DNA of 64,000 nt. Origin: Paraburkholderia eburnea. GTDB taxonomy: Bacteria > Pseudomonadota > Gammaproteobacteria > Burkholderiales > Burkholderiaceae. The notes under the pieces were generated by a model. That model searched no databases. It worked only from the letters and a program-made list of their open reading frames with translations, and was not told the origin of the DNA. The stretch lies in the NCBI RefSeq assembly GCF_002917095.1, contig NZ_PQGA01000007.1, forward strand, positions 62,001-126,000. Direction: 5' to 3'. This document shows, in pieces, positions 17,761 through 26,786 of the stretch. Both the position numbers and the translations under genes were made by a program. Numbering within the stretch: position 1 is the first letter of the stretch; each line of letters opens with the position of its first letter.

Positions 17761-18962
17761 TTCGTCAACACCGCTGCGGTAAGGCCCGCGTTAATGGCCG
17801 GAAGAAGGAGGTTCAGCACGCGCGAGAGGCGTACGAGCCCGTTGCTGTCGACATAGACGACGTCGTTCGATTGCAGCTGGAACTGGTTGGCGAGAATCAT
17901 CGACACCGGCGAGCGTGCGTCCAGGTGATAGACCTGCGGCTCGGTGCCTTCCGCGCCGCGAATCACGTAGAGCTGCTGTGGATCGGCGGTATTGGCGTTG
18001 ACGCTGCCCGCCTGCGATATCGCATCGCTCAGCATGAGCTTGCCGTTGCGCATGGGCACGGCCGTCACCGGCTTCGACACTTCGCCCATCACGTAGACGC
18101 CGTTTTCCTCGCGCGCCACCACGCGCAGCAGGTCGCCGTTGCGCAGACGGATGCTCGCCGGGTCTTCGCCGCGCGCGAGCATGGCGGGCAGATCGAGCCG
18201 ATACGACTTGCCATCGCGCACGAGCACCATCTGGCTCTGGTCGGCGTTCTTCGTGAAGCCGCCTGAGCGCGAGACCGCCTGATAGAGCGTCATCGGCACG
18301 TCGTTGATCGCCTGCGCCCCGGGCGACTGCACTTCGCCATCCACGTAGACCTGCTTCGAGCGGTACGACACGATGCGAACCGTCACCTGCGGCTTGTTGT
18401 AGACCTCGGAGAGCCGCTCATGCACGAGACGCTGCACGTCCTCGATATGCATACCCGCGACGTGTTCACGGCCCACGTACGGGAACTGTAGATAGCCATC
18501 CTGATCAATTACAAAACCCGGCGCGGGGTCGGCGGAGCGCTGCGCGGACACGCTGTTGGCCTGGCCGCCTTGCGCCGCGATCAGTTCCGGGTGATCCCAG
18601 ACGGTGATGTCGAGCACGTCGCCCGGGCCCAATGTGTAATGCGCGGGCTGGCCAGCCGCCCCGAGCGTGGCCCAGGTATTGTCGGGCGCGGCAGCGGCGC
18701 GCAATTGCTGGATCAACCGCAGATTGATTTCCGTGACCGGAATTTCGGCTTGCGCCTGCGCGGAATGGCTATCGGAGCCTTCGCCCGTCGGCAAGGTAGC
18801 CGGTTGCGACATGCGCATGCCCGGCGCAGTGGAGCAACCCGTGAGCGTGCTGGCCAGCGCGAGTATGGCGATGAGCGCCGCCAGTGCGCCGCGGTCCAGG
18901 CGGCGAGACTGCGTTTCATGACGCGCTTTATGACGCGCCAGGCGACACGTTTGCACGCGCAT
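17757..18962 (-). CDS. wza: Wza-type outer-membrane polysaccharide export lipoprotein
   Basis: About 401 residues if started at the ATG at 18962. A lipobox 'LASTLTGC' gives a lipoprotein; then come the Poly_export domain ('LGPGDVLDITVWDHPEL', 'GYLQFPYVGREHVAGM') and SLBB repeats ('VYVDGEVQSPGAQAINDVPM', 'VYVMGEVSKPVTAVPMRNG'). The C-terminal helix should form the outer-membrane pore; the protein exports EPS with Wzc. The start is uncertain. The chosen N-terminus has an unusually long, His/Arg-rich region before the hydrophobic core. An ATG about 47 bases further in, in another frame, reads 'MKRSLAAWT', a better signal start that would need a frameshift. Confidence 0.85.
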   Translation of the reverse strand: MRVQTCRLARHKARHETQSRRLDRGALAALIAILALASTLTGCSTAPGMRMSQPATLPTGEGSDSHSAQAQAEIPVTEINLRLIQQLRAAAAPDNTWATLGAAGQPAHYTLGPGDVLDITVWDHPELIAAQGGQANSVSAQRSADPAPGFVIDQDGYLQFPYVGREHVAGMHIEDVQRLVHERLSEVYNKPQVTVRIVSYRSKQVYVDGEVQSPGAQAINDVPMTLYQAVSRSGGFTKNADQSQMVLVRDGKSYRLDLPAMLARGEDPASIRLRNGDLLRVVAREENGVYVMGEVSKPVTAVPMRNGKLMLSDAISQAGSVNANTADPQQLYVIRGAEGTEPQVYHLDARSPVSMILANQFQLQSNDVVYVDSNGLVRLSRVLNLLLPAINAGLTAAVLTK

Positions 18963-19151
18963 CGCGCCACGTGCTCTTCGGCACGCGTGCAGGACGGCGG
19001 CAACGATGAAACCTTCCAGCATCTGGATGAACACGATCATTCTTCCCCAACGTTGAGAGGAAACCAAGGACAACGATCGAAAACCCCGGAACAGACGCCA
19101 TGTTCACCACCGCGCCCACCACTCTCCGATCGCCACACCATGAAAGCGCAA

Positions 19152-20579
19152 TCAATACGCGTTGCTGTGCACGATCCCCTTGAGAACGGTGGCCGCCACG
19201 ATGCGCATGTCGAGCGCAAACGACCAGTGGTGCAGGTAGTAGAGATCGTGCTCGACGCGGCGCTCCATCTTCTCCACGCGATCGGTCTCTCCGCGATAGC
19301 CGTTCACCTGCGCCCAGCCCGTGATGCCAGGCTTGATGCGATAACGATGGATATAGCCGTTGACGACCTTGCGATAGAGTTCGTCGTGCTCGATCGCGTG
19401 CGGGCGCGGGCCGACCACGGACATTTCACCGCGCAGCACGTTGTAGAACTGCGGCAGCTCGTCCAGGCTCGTGCGGCGCAGAATCCCGCCGACTTTCGTG
19501 ATGCGCGAATCGTTGCGCGTGGCCTGCATGACCTGGCCCGCGACTTCGGCGTGCTGGCGCATCGTGCGAAACTTGTAGATGCGGAACACGCGGCCATCCG
19601 CGCCCATGCGCTTTTGCGTGAAGAACACCGGGCCACGCGAAGAAAGCTTGACGGCAATGCTCACGGCGATGAACACCGGCAGCAAGGCCAACAGCGCCGC
19701 AGCCGCAAATACCCGATCGAAAAGCTCTTTCTTCGCAAGCGCGTGAGCCGGCATGGGAGACGCAACGAGATTCATCGCGGGCATGCCGATGAGATCGATC
19801 ATCGCGCTGCCAAACAACGCCATGCTGCGCACGTCCGGAATGAAGCGCACGTTCACGAGATCGTCGCGAAACGCATTCACGCATTGCAGAATCGTCTGTT
19901 CCTCGCACAACGGCAGCGCAAGCCATACTTCCTGGATGCCGTTGCGGCGCACGAAATCGACGAAACTCGCGAAGTGGCCCGCGCCCGAGAAGGCCGGTAC
20001 GCCGATGATCTGTGCGCCACCCGCCGGCTTCGCATCGAACGCCGCCATCGCGCGAAAGCCGGTAGCGGGCGCGTGCTGGATGCGCTCGACGATATGCTGG
20101 CAGTGCTCGCCGCAACCCACGATCGCCACATTGCGCAGATTCATGCCGGCATGGCGCGCGCGCGACAGCGCGGCCCGCACGACCAACCGCACGCCCACCA
20201 TCGCCGCCGCCGTGTAGCCGATCCACCACGTGAACCACAGACGCGAGACGGCATCGGCGCGATGCACGGCGAACATCATGACCAGCGCGCAGACGGCCAC
20301 CACCATCCACGCCAGCACGACCTGCGAAACCAGTCGCAAGATCGAGCGGCCACGCCACGATTGATAGACGCCGAACACGGGAAACACCGCCAGCGTGAAC
20401 GCACAGGCAAACAGGGCGAACGCGCCCTCCACGCCCTGCGAAACGCTATCGGTTACGTGCAGGCTCGTGGCGAGCCGCGCACAGACAACGATCAGCGTGA
20501 CGTCCAGCACGCGTGCAAGCAAACCTTGCACGCCGCCGAACGAGGCCGGTGACTCCGGCACGAACTCGATGGTACTCAT
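19152..20579 (-). CDS. wcaJ: WcaJ-type undecaprenyl-phosphate sugar-1-phosphate transferase
   Basis: 475 residues from the ATG at 20579, which has a GGAGAG ribosome site; an ATG 27 bases earlier is possible. Four or five N-terminal membrane helices and a CoA-binding-like domain ('VAIVGCGEHCQHIVERIQ') precede a fifth helix and the catalytic bacterial sugar transferase domain ('GPVFFTQKRMGADGRVFRIY', 'KFRTMRQHAE', 'RTSLDELPQFYNVLRGEMS', 'VGPRPHAIEHD', 'YRIKPGITGWAQVNGYRGET'). It starts repeat-unit synthesis by moving a hexose-1-phosphate, usually glucose, from the UDP-sugar to undecaprenyl phosphate. It is the second gene of the operon, after manC. Confidence 0.93.
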   Translation of the reverse strand: MSTIEFVPESPASFGGVQGLLARVLDVTLIVVCARLATSLHVTDSVSQGVEGAFALFACAFTLAVFPVFGVYQSWRGRSILRLVSQVVLAWMVVAVCALVMMFAVHRADAVSRLWFTWWIGYTAAAMVGVRLVVRAALSRARHAGMNLRNVAIVGCGEHCQHIVERIQHAPATGFRAMAAFDAKPAGGAQIIGVPAFSGAGHFASFVDFVRRNGIQEVWLALPLCEEQTILQCVNAFRDDLVNVRFIPDVRSMALFGSAMIDLIGMPAMNLVASPMPAHALAKKELFDRVFAAAALLALLPVFIAVSIAVKLSSRGPVFFTQKRMGADGRVFRIYKFRTMRQHAEVAGQVMQATRNDSRITKVGGILRRTSLDELPQFYNVLRGEMSVVGPRPHAIEHDELYRKVVNGYIHRYRIKPGITGWAQVNGYRGETDRVEKMERRVEHDLYYLHHWSFALDMRIVAATVLKGIVHSNAY

Positions 20580-20637
20580 GGCGCGGCTCTCCAGTTGCGA
20601 GCGCAACGAATGCGCTCAGTGCGTGCCCTACGAGCGT

Positions 20638-22212
20638 TCAGGCTCGGCCATACGTATCGTCGAAGCGCACGATATCGTCTTCGCCCAGATACGCACCCGA
20701 CTGCACCTCGATGATTTCGAGCGGCAATTTGCCGGGGTTTTCCAGACGATGACGCACGCCGATGGGAATGAAGGTCGATTCGTTTTCGCTCAACATGAAC
20801 TGCTCGTCGCCGCGCGTGACCAGTGCCGTGCCGCTCACCACGACCCAGTGCTCCGCGCGGTGGTGATGCAGTTGCAGCGAGAGCTGCGCGCCGGGTTGCA
20901 CGACGATGCGCTTGACCTGGAAGCGTGCGCCCTTGTCGATCGAGTCGTAGTAGCCCCAGGGGCGGCGCACCTTGCGGTGCGTGTTGGCTTCGGGCGCATG
21001 CAGCGCCTTGATCTTCGCCACCACGCCCTTGACGTCTTTCACGCGCGAACGGTCGGCCACCAGCACGGCGTCGTCGGTCTCCACCACCACCACGTTGCTC
21101 ACGCCCACGCAGGCGACCAGACGGCCTTCCGAATGCGCGAGGCTCGACGTGGAATTCTCGAACATCACGCGGCCGCGCCCCACATTGCCGTCCACGTCCT
21201 TGTCGAGCGCATCCCACACGGCGTCCCACGAACCCAGATCGGACCAGCCAGCGTCGAGCGGCACGACTACGCCGGCCGCAAGCGCCGGGTCGGTGCCCAG
21301 ACGCTCCATCACCGCATAATCGATCGAGTCGGACGGCGAAGTTTTGAAGTAGTCGCGATGCGGGCGGAAGAACGCGCCGTCGTGCTGCCCCGACACATAA
21401 GCCGCCATGCAGGCCTCGTGCATGGCGGGCTGCAAATGCTGGAGCGTATCAAGCCAGACCGATGCGCGCACAACGAAGATGCCGCTGTTCCACCAGTAAT
21501 CGCCGGTATCGACGTAGTGCGCCGCCAGCTCCGGCGCAGGCTTTTCGACGAAACCGGCGATTGTGCGCGCGCCTTCTTCGAGCGGCGTGCCCAGGCGGAT
21601 ATAGCCGAAGCCCGTATCGGGCCGCGTCGGCGGCACGCCGAGCGTGGCGATGGCGCCCGCCTCCGCATGGCGCGCGGCGCGGCTCACGGCGCGCTGGAAG
21701 GCGGCCAGGTCGCCGATCGCGTGATCGGCCGGCATGGCCACGACGATGGCGTCGCCGCCCTGTGCACAGGCGGCGGCACACGCCAGCGTGAGCGCGGGCG
21801 CGGTGTCGCGCCGTTCAGGTTCGACGATGATCGAGACCTTCGCGCCACCAGCCCGGGTCTGCTCGGCGGTCAGGAAGCGATGTTCGTCGCCGCACACGAC
21901 GATCGGCTCGGGCACGATCTCCCAGGGCGTGGGAAAGCCATCCAGCCGGCGCATCGTCGATTGAAGCAGCGTGTCCTGACCGATCACGCCAATCAACTGC
22001 TTCGGGAACTGCTCGCGCGACATCGGCCACAGCCGCGTGCCCGCGCCGCCCGCCAACACCACGGGCACGATGCGCAGCGTGGGCACATGCGTCATCGGCG
22101 CGCCCGGCGTACTCACATCGAGCACGTCGACAGTCACGAACACCGGCGCCGCCTGAAACCCCGTGCGGGCGGTCTCCATAGGCTTTGCGATTTTTCCGTA
22201 ATCGATTTCCAT
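20638..22212 (-). CDS. manC: Mannose-1-phosphate guanylyltransferase / mannose-6-phosphate isomerase
   Basis: 524 residues, a bifunctional type II enzyme. The pyrophosphorylase domain has 'PVVLAGGAGTRLWPMSREQF' (about residues 50-70), and the C-terminal cupin isomerase has 'RPWGYYDSIDKGARFQVKRI' and 'LSLQLHHHRAEHWVVVSGTA'. It supplies GDP-mannose for Gmd and for mannosyl transfer. The ATG at 22212 follows an AGGAG site at 8 bases; the family usually starts nearer 'MTHVPTLRIVPV', so about 39 N-terminal residues are an extension or an alternative start lies there. It is the first gene of the long minus-strand EPS operon. Confidence 0.93.
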   Translation of the reverse strand: MEIDYGKIAKPMETARTGFQAAPVFVTVDVLDVSTPGAPMTHVPTLRIVPVVLAGGAGTRLWPMSREQFPKQLIGVIGQDTLLQSTMRRLDGFPTPWEIVPEPIVVCGDEHRFLTAEQTRAGGAKVSIIVEPERRDTAPALTLACAAACAQGGDAIVVAMPADHAIGDLAAFQRAVSRAARHAEAGAIATLGVPPTRPDTGFGYIRLGTPLEEGARTIAGFVEKPAPELAAHYVDTGDYWWNSGIFVVRASVWLDTLQHLQPAMHEACMAAYVSGQHDGAFFRPHRDYFKTSPSDSIDYAVMERLGTDPALAAGVVVPLDAGWSDLGSWDAVWDALDKDVDGNVGRGRVMFENSTSSLAHSEGRLVACVGVSNVVVVETDDAVLVADRSRVKDVKGVVAKIKALHAPEANTHRKVRRPWGYYDSIDKGARFQVKRIVVQPGAQLSLQLHHHRAEHWVVVSGTALVTRGDEQFMLSENESTFIPIGVRHRLENPGKLPLEIIEVQSGAYLGEDDIVRFDDTYGRA

Positions 22213-22325
22213 CGCTTCGTACTCCTATTATCTATGGCGAATTGAAACCGCCGGGGCAGCGGCGCGCTTACGCGCGGGCGCCTCGCCCGTCGTCGAGGAG
22301 GAATGCGTGTGCTGTCTTCGCCTCA

Positions 22326-22342
22326 CGCGGCGTTGCGCCGCG
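22326..22342. other. GC-rich inverted repeat between regulator and manC
   Basis: CGCGGCG, TTG loop, CGCCGCG: a perfect 7-bp stem in the 186-bp gap between the regulator's stop and manC. No T-run follows on the minus strand, so it is a weak terminator at best. It may instead be a regulatory hairpin in the manC leader. No clear -10/-35 pair is visible in this gap. Confidence 0.35.
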
Positions 22343-22398
22343 CGCTACGTACCGTTAGCGCCGGATCGCGCTATGAGAAGAGTGCGCCCAGGAAACGC

Positions 22399-23430
22399 TC
22401 ATTGGCCGATGGCGTTGTCCACCCGAACGCGGTGGCGGCTGCGATATTCTGTGGGCGAAACGCCCAGCCGGCTGCGGAAGACCTTGGAGAGGCGGTCGCC
22501 ATCGCGCATACCGCTGCGACGCGCGATCTTGTCCACCGGCAGATCGGTGTTGACGAGCAACTGGCACGTCAGTTCGAGCCGCACCTGCAACAGATAGTCC
22601 GAAGGCGTCATGCCGAGCACGTCCTTGAAGCGCCGCAGGAAGTTACGCTCGCTCATCGCGAAGGCCTGCGCCGCGTCCGCCACCGAAATGGCGCGTTCGC
22701 AGTTTTCCTGCAGCCAGCGCGCGGACGCCCACACCTTGTCGCCCGACGTGGGGCGCGAGGCATCGGCGAACAACGCGGAAAGCCGCGTGGAAAGGCTCGG
22801 CAACGCGCGCTCGCCCACCTTGCGCGCGGCGTCGGCGCCCATGTCACGGCGGATCAGCACGAGCGCTGCACGCAACGCCTCGTGATGATCGTCCGCGCCC
22901 GCGTCCTCTTCCGGACCTGCAGGACGCATGCGCTGACCGAACGGCGCGCCGAACTGTTCCAACTCGAGCCCGGCCGCCTTCAACAACTGATGCCCTTCGC
23001 CGATTGCACGCACTTCGTCGCTTGCCGGCACCACGCGATGAAGCCATGCCTTCAGGCGTGCATCGCCCAAAGCGTTGGCCACCGCGCGCCCACCGCCGAT
23101 AAAAAGCGCGTCGAAACCGCGGATGCACGAATCGCCCACTTCGTCGATCGCGGACGTCGCCAACTGAAGCGACGACGAACAGGCCACTGCGCCGCCCTCG
23201 GTCGAGAGCAACCAGACGCGATACGGCAATGTCTTGCTGCCTTCCGACATTGCAATATCGTTGGCCAGTTGAAATACCTCCGCCACCATCCCTGCGCCGA
23301 GCAGCGAAAAACCTTCGAACAGCACAATCCCGATTTGCCGGGTAACACTTTCCCGGGTGGCTCGCGTCGCGGTGTTTCTGGCAGACAGCGACGCGGCCAA
23401 ACCTCGATCATCTATAACGACGTATGCCAT
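22399..23430 (-). CDS. GlxA-family AraC-type transcriptional regulator
   Basis: 343 residues from the ATG at 23430, preceded by GGGGATCAG; a longer frame to 23475 is possible. The N-terminal DJ-1/PfpI-like domain (about 30-195, 'GIVLFEGFSLLGAGMVAEVF', 'FDALFIGGGRAV') senses an unknown ligand. The C-terminal AraC-type double helix-turn-helix (about 240-335) reads 'ISVADAAQAFAMSERNFLRR' and 'LPVDKIARRSGMRDGDRLSK'. It is divided from manC by 186 bases on the same strand and faces a 790-bp upstream gap. This is consistent with control of the EPS operon, though target and signal are inferred. The nucleophile Cys of PfpI enzymes is not apparent, as in other GlxA regulators. Confidence 0.85.
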   Translation of the reverse strand: MAYVVIDDRGLAASLSARNTATRATRESVTRQIGIVLFEGFSLLGAGMVAEVFQLANDIAMSEGSKTLPYRVWLLSTEGGAVACSSSLQLATSAIDEVGDSCIRGFDALFIGGGRAVANALGDARLKAWLHRVVPASDEVRAIGEGHQLLKAAGLELEQFGAPFGQRMRPAGPEEDAGADDHHEALRAALVLIRRDMGADAARKVGERALPSLSTRLSALFADASRPTSGDKVWASARWLQENCERAISVADAAQAFAMSERNFLRRFKDVLGMTPSDYLLQVRLELTCQLLVNTDLPVDKIARRSGMRDGDRLSKVFRSRLGVSPTEYRSRHRVRVDNAIGQ

Positions 23431-24219
23431 GACTGATCCCCAATGTGGACGGTCCGCTGGCTCCCTTTTTCGCATTCCGCGATGCGATTTTATTGTTCCG
23501 TGTGCAGTGCATCATAGCTTGCCCAAATGCGTTGCGCGTGACCTGACCGATTATGGCGAGGTGTTGGCGGATCAATAAATCGGATAGTTATGTGCGTCTT
23601 CGCACATTGATACGACAAGTGCCGCACCCAATCCACGGCTAAATGAATCGAAATTCATTTGATAAAAAAGTGACTACATAGTGGTAACGGTAAGGCTGGC
23701 AGGTTGTTTTCATGTGCATGAATGCTGCGTCGCAATATGCCGGGAATTCAGGCGCATCAAGGATTTTTGGCTGATTTAACCTGATTGACGTCCCTTTGAA
23801 TGAGCACGGTTTATTTGTCTGATTAAAATAAAATTCCTTACACTCACCGCCGGATTGGACTGCAAAGAATCACTAAGCATTAAATGTTCCACCTTGGTAC
23901 TTTCGAGGTACATCTCATCTGATAAATAGAAGCATCAATCGAAAGACAAAAACGGGTTTTCCCGTACCTTTCTCTATCGACCGAATAGCGTGCGAAAAAA
24001 GCAACGGCAAAAATTGCGTTTGTATGGTGCACTGCAAAAAAATTCCGGTTGCATTTACCGCTTGTGAACGCCTGAATGGCCGATTACGGCGAATGCTTGG
24101 CGTCGGAGGCCGTCTGGCGCGTAGTAAGGTGGGCCGAATCCTTTGAAGCGGGCCGCGTCTGATTAGAAGCGGCGATTTCCGGCGGCACGCCCGGCGCGTT
24201 CTGACAAAAAGGCCACGCA
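23431..24219. promoter_or_regulatory. Long AT-rich intergenic regulatory region with small palindromes
   Basis: 789 bases without a credible gene, clearly richer in A and T than the flanks. It separates the minus-strand regulator from the plus-strand oxygenase gene. Visible structures are ATGTGCG-TCTT-CGCACAT (23590-23607), ATGAAT-CGAA-ATTCAT (about 23643-23658) and ACGGG-TTTT-CCCGT (23952-23965). A T-run-poor setting argues against terminators, so these look like protein-binding sites or hairpins in divergent promoters. A segment near 23820-23850 (TGATTAAAATAAAATTCC) is a plausible UP/-10-like stretch, but no promoter can be named with confidence. Confidence 0.5.
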
Positions 24220-24963
24220 ATGAATCAAGGAGTAACGACTGAAAACGGCCTCATCAACGAATTCGTCAGGGAATTCGTCGGGGTGGTGCCGGCCGAACTG
24301 CTCGTGAATATCAATGCAAGCATCGCGTCCGCGCGTCACGAATGGCAACCGCCGGATGGCCGTCGCGCATCGGCCAGCGCGCGCCAGTTTGCCGACGCGC
24401 TGCGCCAGCACGACGCTTTTAGCGCAATGGAAGCGCAGGTCTGCGCGGCGGCGCGGCTCTGGATCCGCCAGACACTGGGCCGCGAGGCAAACGACGCCCC
24501 CGTTCACGTGCTGCGTTGTGTCGGATCACGCATGGCAGCGCAAAGCTATCTGCGTCATTTCGATTCGCACGTCCTCACGGTGCTGATTCCGCTGCAATGC
24601 GCACCCGACGGCGACCAGAATGGCGACCTGATCGTGCATATGCGCCGCTGCGAACCGCTCGCGCCGCTCATCCATCTATTCACCAAGGCATGGCTCTTCT
24701 TCGAACATGGCCTGCCGTTCGGCCTGCGCCGCGCGCTCGTCAATAGCGGTTTGAGCATGCGTCACTGCCGGCGCATTCGCTGCGTGCCTGGCAATGCCTA
24801 TGTGTTCAATGGCTTCGTCACGCTCCATCACAATCTGCATGTGGCCAATGGCGAGCGCCGCTCCCTCATCATCCACTATTACGACGCGGGCCTTGAAGCC
24901 CGATTGCGCACGATGCTGCGCGCCGTGCGGCACATGCGCGACCGTCTTGCTGGGTACTCCTGA
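24220..24963 (+). CDS. 2-oxoglutarate/Fe(II)-dependent oxygenase-like protein
   Basis: 247 residues. The double-stranded beta-helix signature is visible: 'YLRHFDSHVLTVLIPLQ' gives the metal-binding His-x-Asp (H112 region). 'VPGNAYVFNGFVTLHHNLHV' gives the distal His, followed by 'GERRSLIIHYYD' with the Arg that normally holds 2-oxoglutarate. It resembles phytanoyl-CoA/prolyl-hydroxylase type enzymes. It lies between the EPS regulator and wcaI on the plus strand, so hydroxylation of a sugar, lipid carrier or protein of the EPS pathway is possible but unproven. The start at 24220 follows an AAAAAGG-like site. Confidence 0.6.
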   Translation: MNQGVTTENGLINEFVREFVGVVPAELLVNINASIASARHEWQPPDGRRASASARQFADALRQHDAFSAMEAQVCAAARLWIRQTLGREANDAPVHVLRCVGSRMAAQSYLRHFDSHVLTVLIPLQCAPDGDQNGDLIVHMRRCEPLAPLIHLFTKAWLFFEHGLPFGLRRALVNSGLSMRHCRRIRCVPGNAYVFNGFVTLHHNLHVANGERRSLIIHYYDAGLEARLRTMLRAVRHMRDRLAGYS

Positions 24964-25098
24964 TCGATCTTTACCGTTTCTCGCGGCGATTGTCCGATCG
25001 CCACGAGACCGTGGCGGCCGCGCGCGCAATTTGCCGCTCCATAATCGGCCACGCATGAGCGATGTTCCGGCAGTCCCCACAGCGCGCACGGAGGCCCA

Positions 25099-26409
25099 GT
25101 GAAGATTCTGATCTACGGCATCAACTACGCACCGGAAATGACCGGGATCGGCAAATACACCGGCGAAATGGCCGCGTGGCTCGCCTCGCGCGGCCATGAG
25201 GTGCGCGTGGTGACGGCGCCACCCTATTATCCCGAGTGGCGCGTCGCGCAGCCGTACACGGCAAACCGCTATGCGAGCGAAGCGCGCGATGGCGTGCGCA
25301 TCTCGCGCGCGCCGCTGTGGGTGCCGTCGAAGCCGCGCGGTAAAGGGCGTCTCGTGCATCTCGCGAGCTTCGCGCTGTCCAGCCTGCCGCTGATGATGCG
25401 CCATGCCTTCTGGCGTCCCGACGTGGTGTTTTGCGTGGCGCCCAGTTTGCTCAACGCGCCCATCGGCTGGCTCGCGGCGCGGCTGTGCGGGGCGCACGCA
25501 TGGCTACATATTCAGGATTTCGAAGTGGATGCTGCGTTCAAGCTCGACATCCTGCGCGGCTCGTGGCTCAAGCGCACGGCGCTCGCGGTCGAACGCGCGC
25601 TGCTCACGCGCTTCGACAGCGTCTCGACGATCTCCGGCAAGATGCTCGAACGCGCCGCCGACAAAGGCGTGCGCGCCGCGCAACTCGTGCGCTTTCCCAA
25701 CTGGGCCAGCACGGATGCCGTGTATCCACTGGAGCGCACGAGCCGTCTGAAGGAAACACTTGGCATCGCGCCCGATCCCGTGGTCGTGCTGTATTCGGGG
25801 AACATGGGCATGAAGCAGGGTCTGGACGTCCTGACCGACGCGACGCTCGCGCTCAAGGATCAGCCCGATCTGGCCTTCGTGTTCTGCGGGAGCGGCCCGG
25901 CGCGCGCGGCGATCGAAGCGGCTTGCGGCAAGTTGCCGAATTGCCGCGTGATCGACCTGCGGCCCGTCGAAGAACTGAACGAGTTGCTCAATCTCGCCGA
26001 TATCCACGTATTGCCGCAACGCGCCGATGCCGCCGATCTGGTGATGCCGTCCAAGCTCACCGGCATGTTCGCGAGCGGGCGCGCGGTCATCGCGATGGCA
26101 AGTCCCGGCACCGAACTGCATGACGCGGTCGCGCCGCGCGGTCTCGTCGTGCCGCCCGGGGACGCGGGCAGCCTCGCCCAGGCGATCCGCGCGTTGGCCG
26201 ACGATCCGGCGCGGCGTGCCGAATATGGCCGAGCGGGCCGGGCGTTCGCGGTGGCGTCGCTCTCACGCGACGCGGTGCTGGAGGATTTCGAAACGCGTCT
26301 GCGTGCGGTGCGGCCTGCGCGCAAGGACCCCGCCATTGCGCGCGCCGAGGTCGAAAGCACGCCGACTCCGGCGCTGGAGCGGGTACGGGAGGCAAAGCGT
26401 CCGGGCTGA
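25099..26409 (+). CDS. wcaI: WcaI-type colanic acid glycosyltransferase
   Basis: 436 residues, starting with GTG after a strong GGAGG site at 5 bases. The text matches E. coli WcaI throughout: 'MKILIYGINYAPEMTGIGKY', 'VRVVTAPPYYPEWRV', 'WLHIQDFEVDAAFKL', 'VSTISGKMLERAADKGV', 'VVVLYSGNMGMKQGLDVL' and 'LPQRADAADLVMPSKLTGMF'. The C-terminus has an extra ~25 residues. A GT-B enzyme of the GT4 type, in colanic acid thought to add the first fucose. With Gmd and Fcl in the divergent operon it supports a fucose-containing EPS. It is transcribed away from the main cluster, probably with the oxygenase gene (135-bp gap). Confidence 0.9.
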   Translation: MKILIYGINYAPEMTGIGKYTGEMAAWLASRGHEVRVVTAPPYYPEWRVAQPYTANRYASEARDGVRISRAPLWVPSKPRGKGRLVHLASFALSSLPLMMRHAFWRPDVVFCVAPSLLNAPIGWLAARLCGAHAWLHIQDFEVDAAFKLDILRGSWLKRTALAVERALLTRFDSVSTISGKMLERAADKGVRAAQLVRFPNWASTDAVYPLERTSRLKETLGIAPDPVVVLYSGNMGMKQGLDVLTDATLALKDQPDLAFVFCGSGPARAAIEAACGKLPNCRVIDLRPVEELNELLNLADIHVLPQRADAADLVMPSKLTGMFASGRAVIAMASPGTELHDAVAPRGLVVPPGDAGSLAQAIRALADDPARRAEYGRAGRAFAVASLSRDAVLEDFETRLRAVRPARKDPAIARAEVESTPTPALERVREAKRPG

Positions 26410-26462
26410 CGGCGGGGCCCATCGCGCACGTGCGCGCGCTTTTCCGGGCTCCAGACGCAACA

Positions 26463-26490
26463 AAGCCGGCTCTTTCACAAGAACCGGCTT
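26463..26490 (+). terminator. Hairpin downstream of wcaI
   Basis: AAGCCGG and CCGGCTT arms flank a 14-base loop, 54 bases after the wcaI stop. The following sequence is only mildly T-rich (CGTTCGCTTCGTTTCG), so it may terminate both the plus-strand wcaI transcript and the minus-strand small gene beyond, but weakly. Confidence 0.5.
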
Positions 26491-26604
26491 CGTTCGCTTC
26501 GTTTCGATCGACCAGCAGATGGGCGGTGGAACTCCCGAACGGCACATCAGGCGCCTGTTCGATCCGCTCCGATTGCGGTCAGATCTTTCCCAGCGGTGAA
26601 CAGC

Positions 26605-26760
26605 TTAGTCGCGCGGCAGACCGAACGGCGTGTAGTGCGAGCGGCGGATGCGTTCGGCTTCGCGGCTACGCGCAGCGTACGAATAATCAGCATCCATCGG
26701 CAGGTAGGGCGACGCGAAAAAGTCGTCCACCTTCTGGAGCAGTGCGAGGATAAAGCTCAT
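26605..26760 (-). CDS. 51-residue protein of unknown function
   Basis: ATG at 26760 follows AGGAGTCATC, a strong ribosome site. The product begins MSFILALLQKVDDFFASPYL, continues PMDADYSYAARSREAERIRR and ends SHYTPFGLPRD. The composition (an amphipathic N-terminal helix followed by a charged RSREAERIRRSHY block) looks like a genuine small protein of the kind common in Burkholderiaceae, not a chance frame. It has its own promoter region containing two copies of AGGGTTTTCCCTGA. Function unknown. Confidence 0.7.
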   Translation of the reverse strand: MSFILALLQKVDDFFASPYLPMDADYSYAARSREAERIRRSHYTPFGLPRD

Positions 26761-26786
26761 GATGACTCCTGGTTAGGCGGAAGTTA

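Noticed and set aside
18570..20552. A 660-codon plus-strand frame opposite wza and wcaJ
   Set aside because: Shadow of two well-recognised genes.
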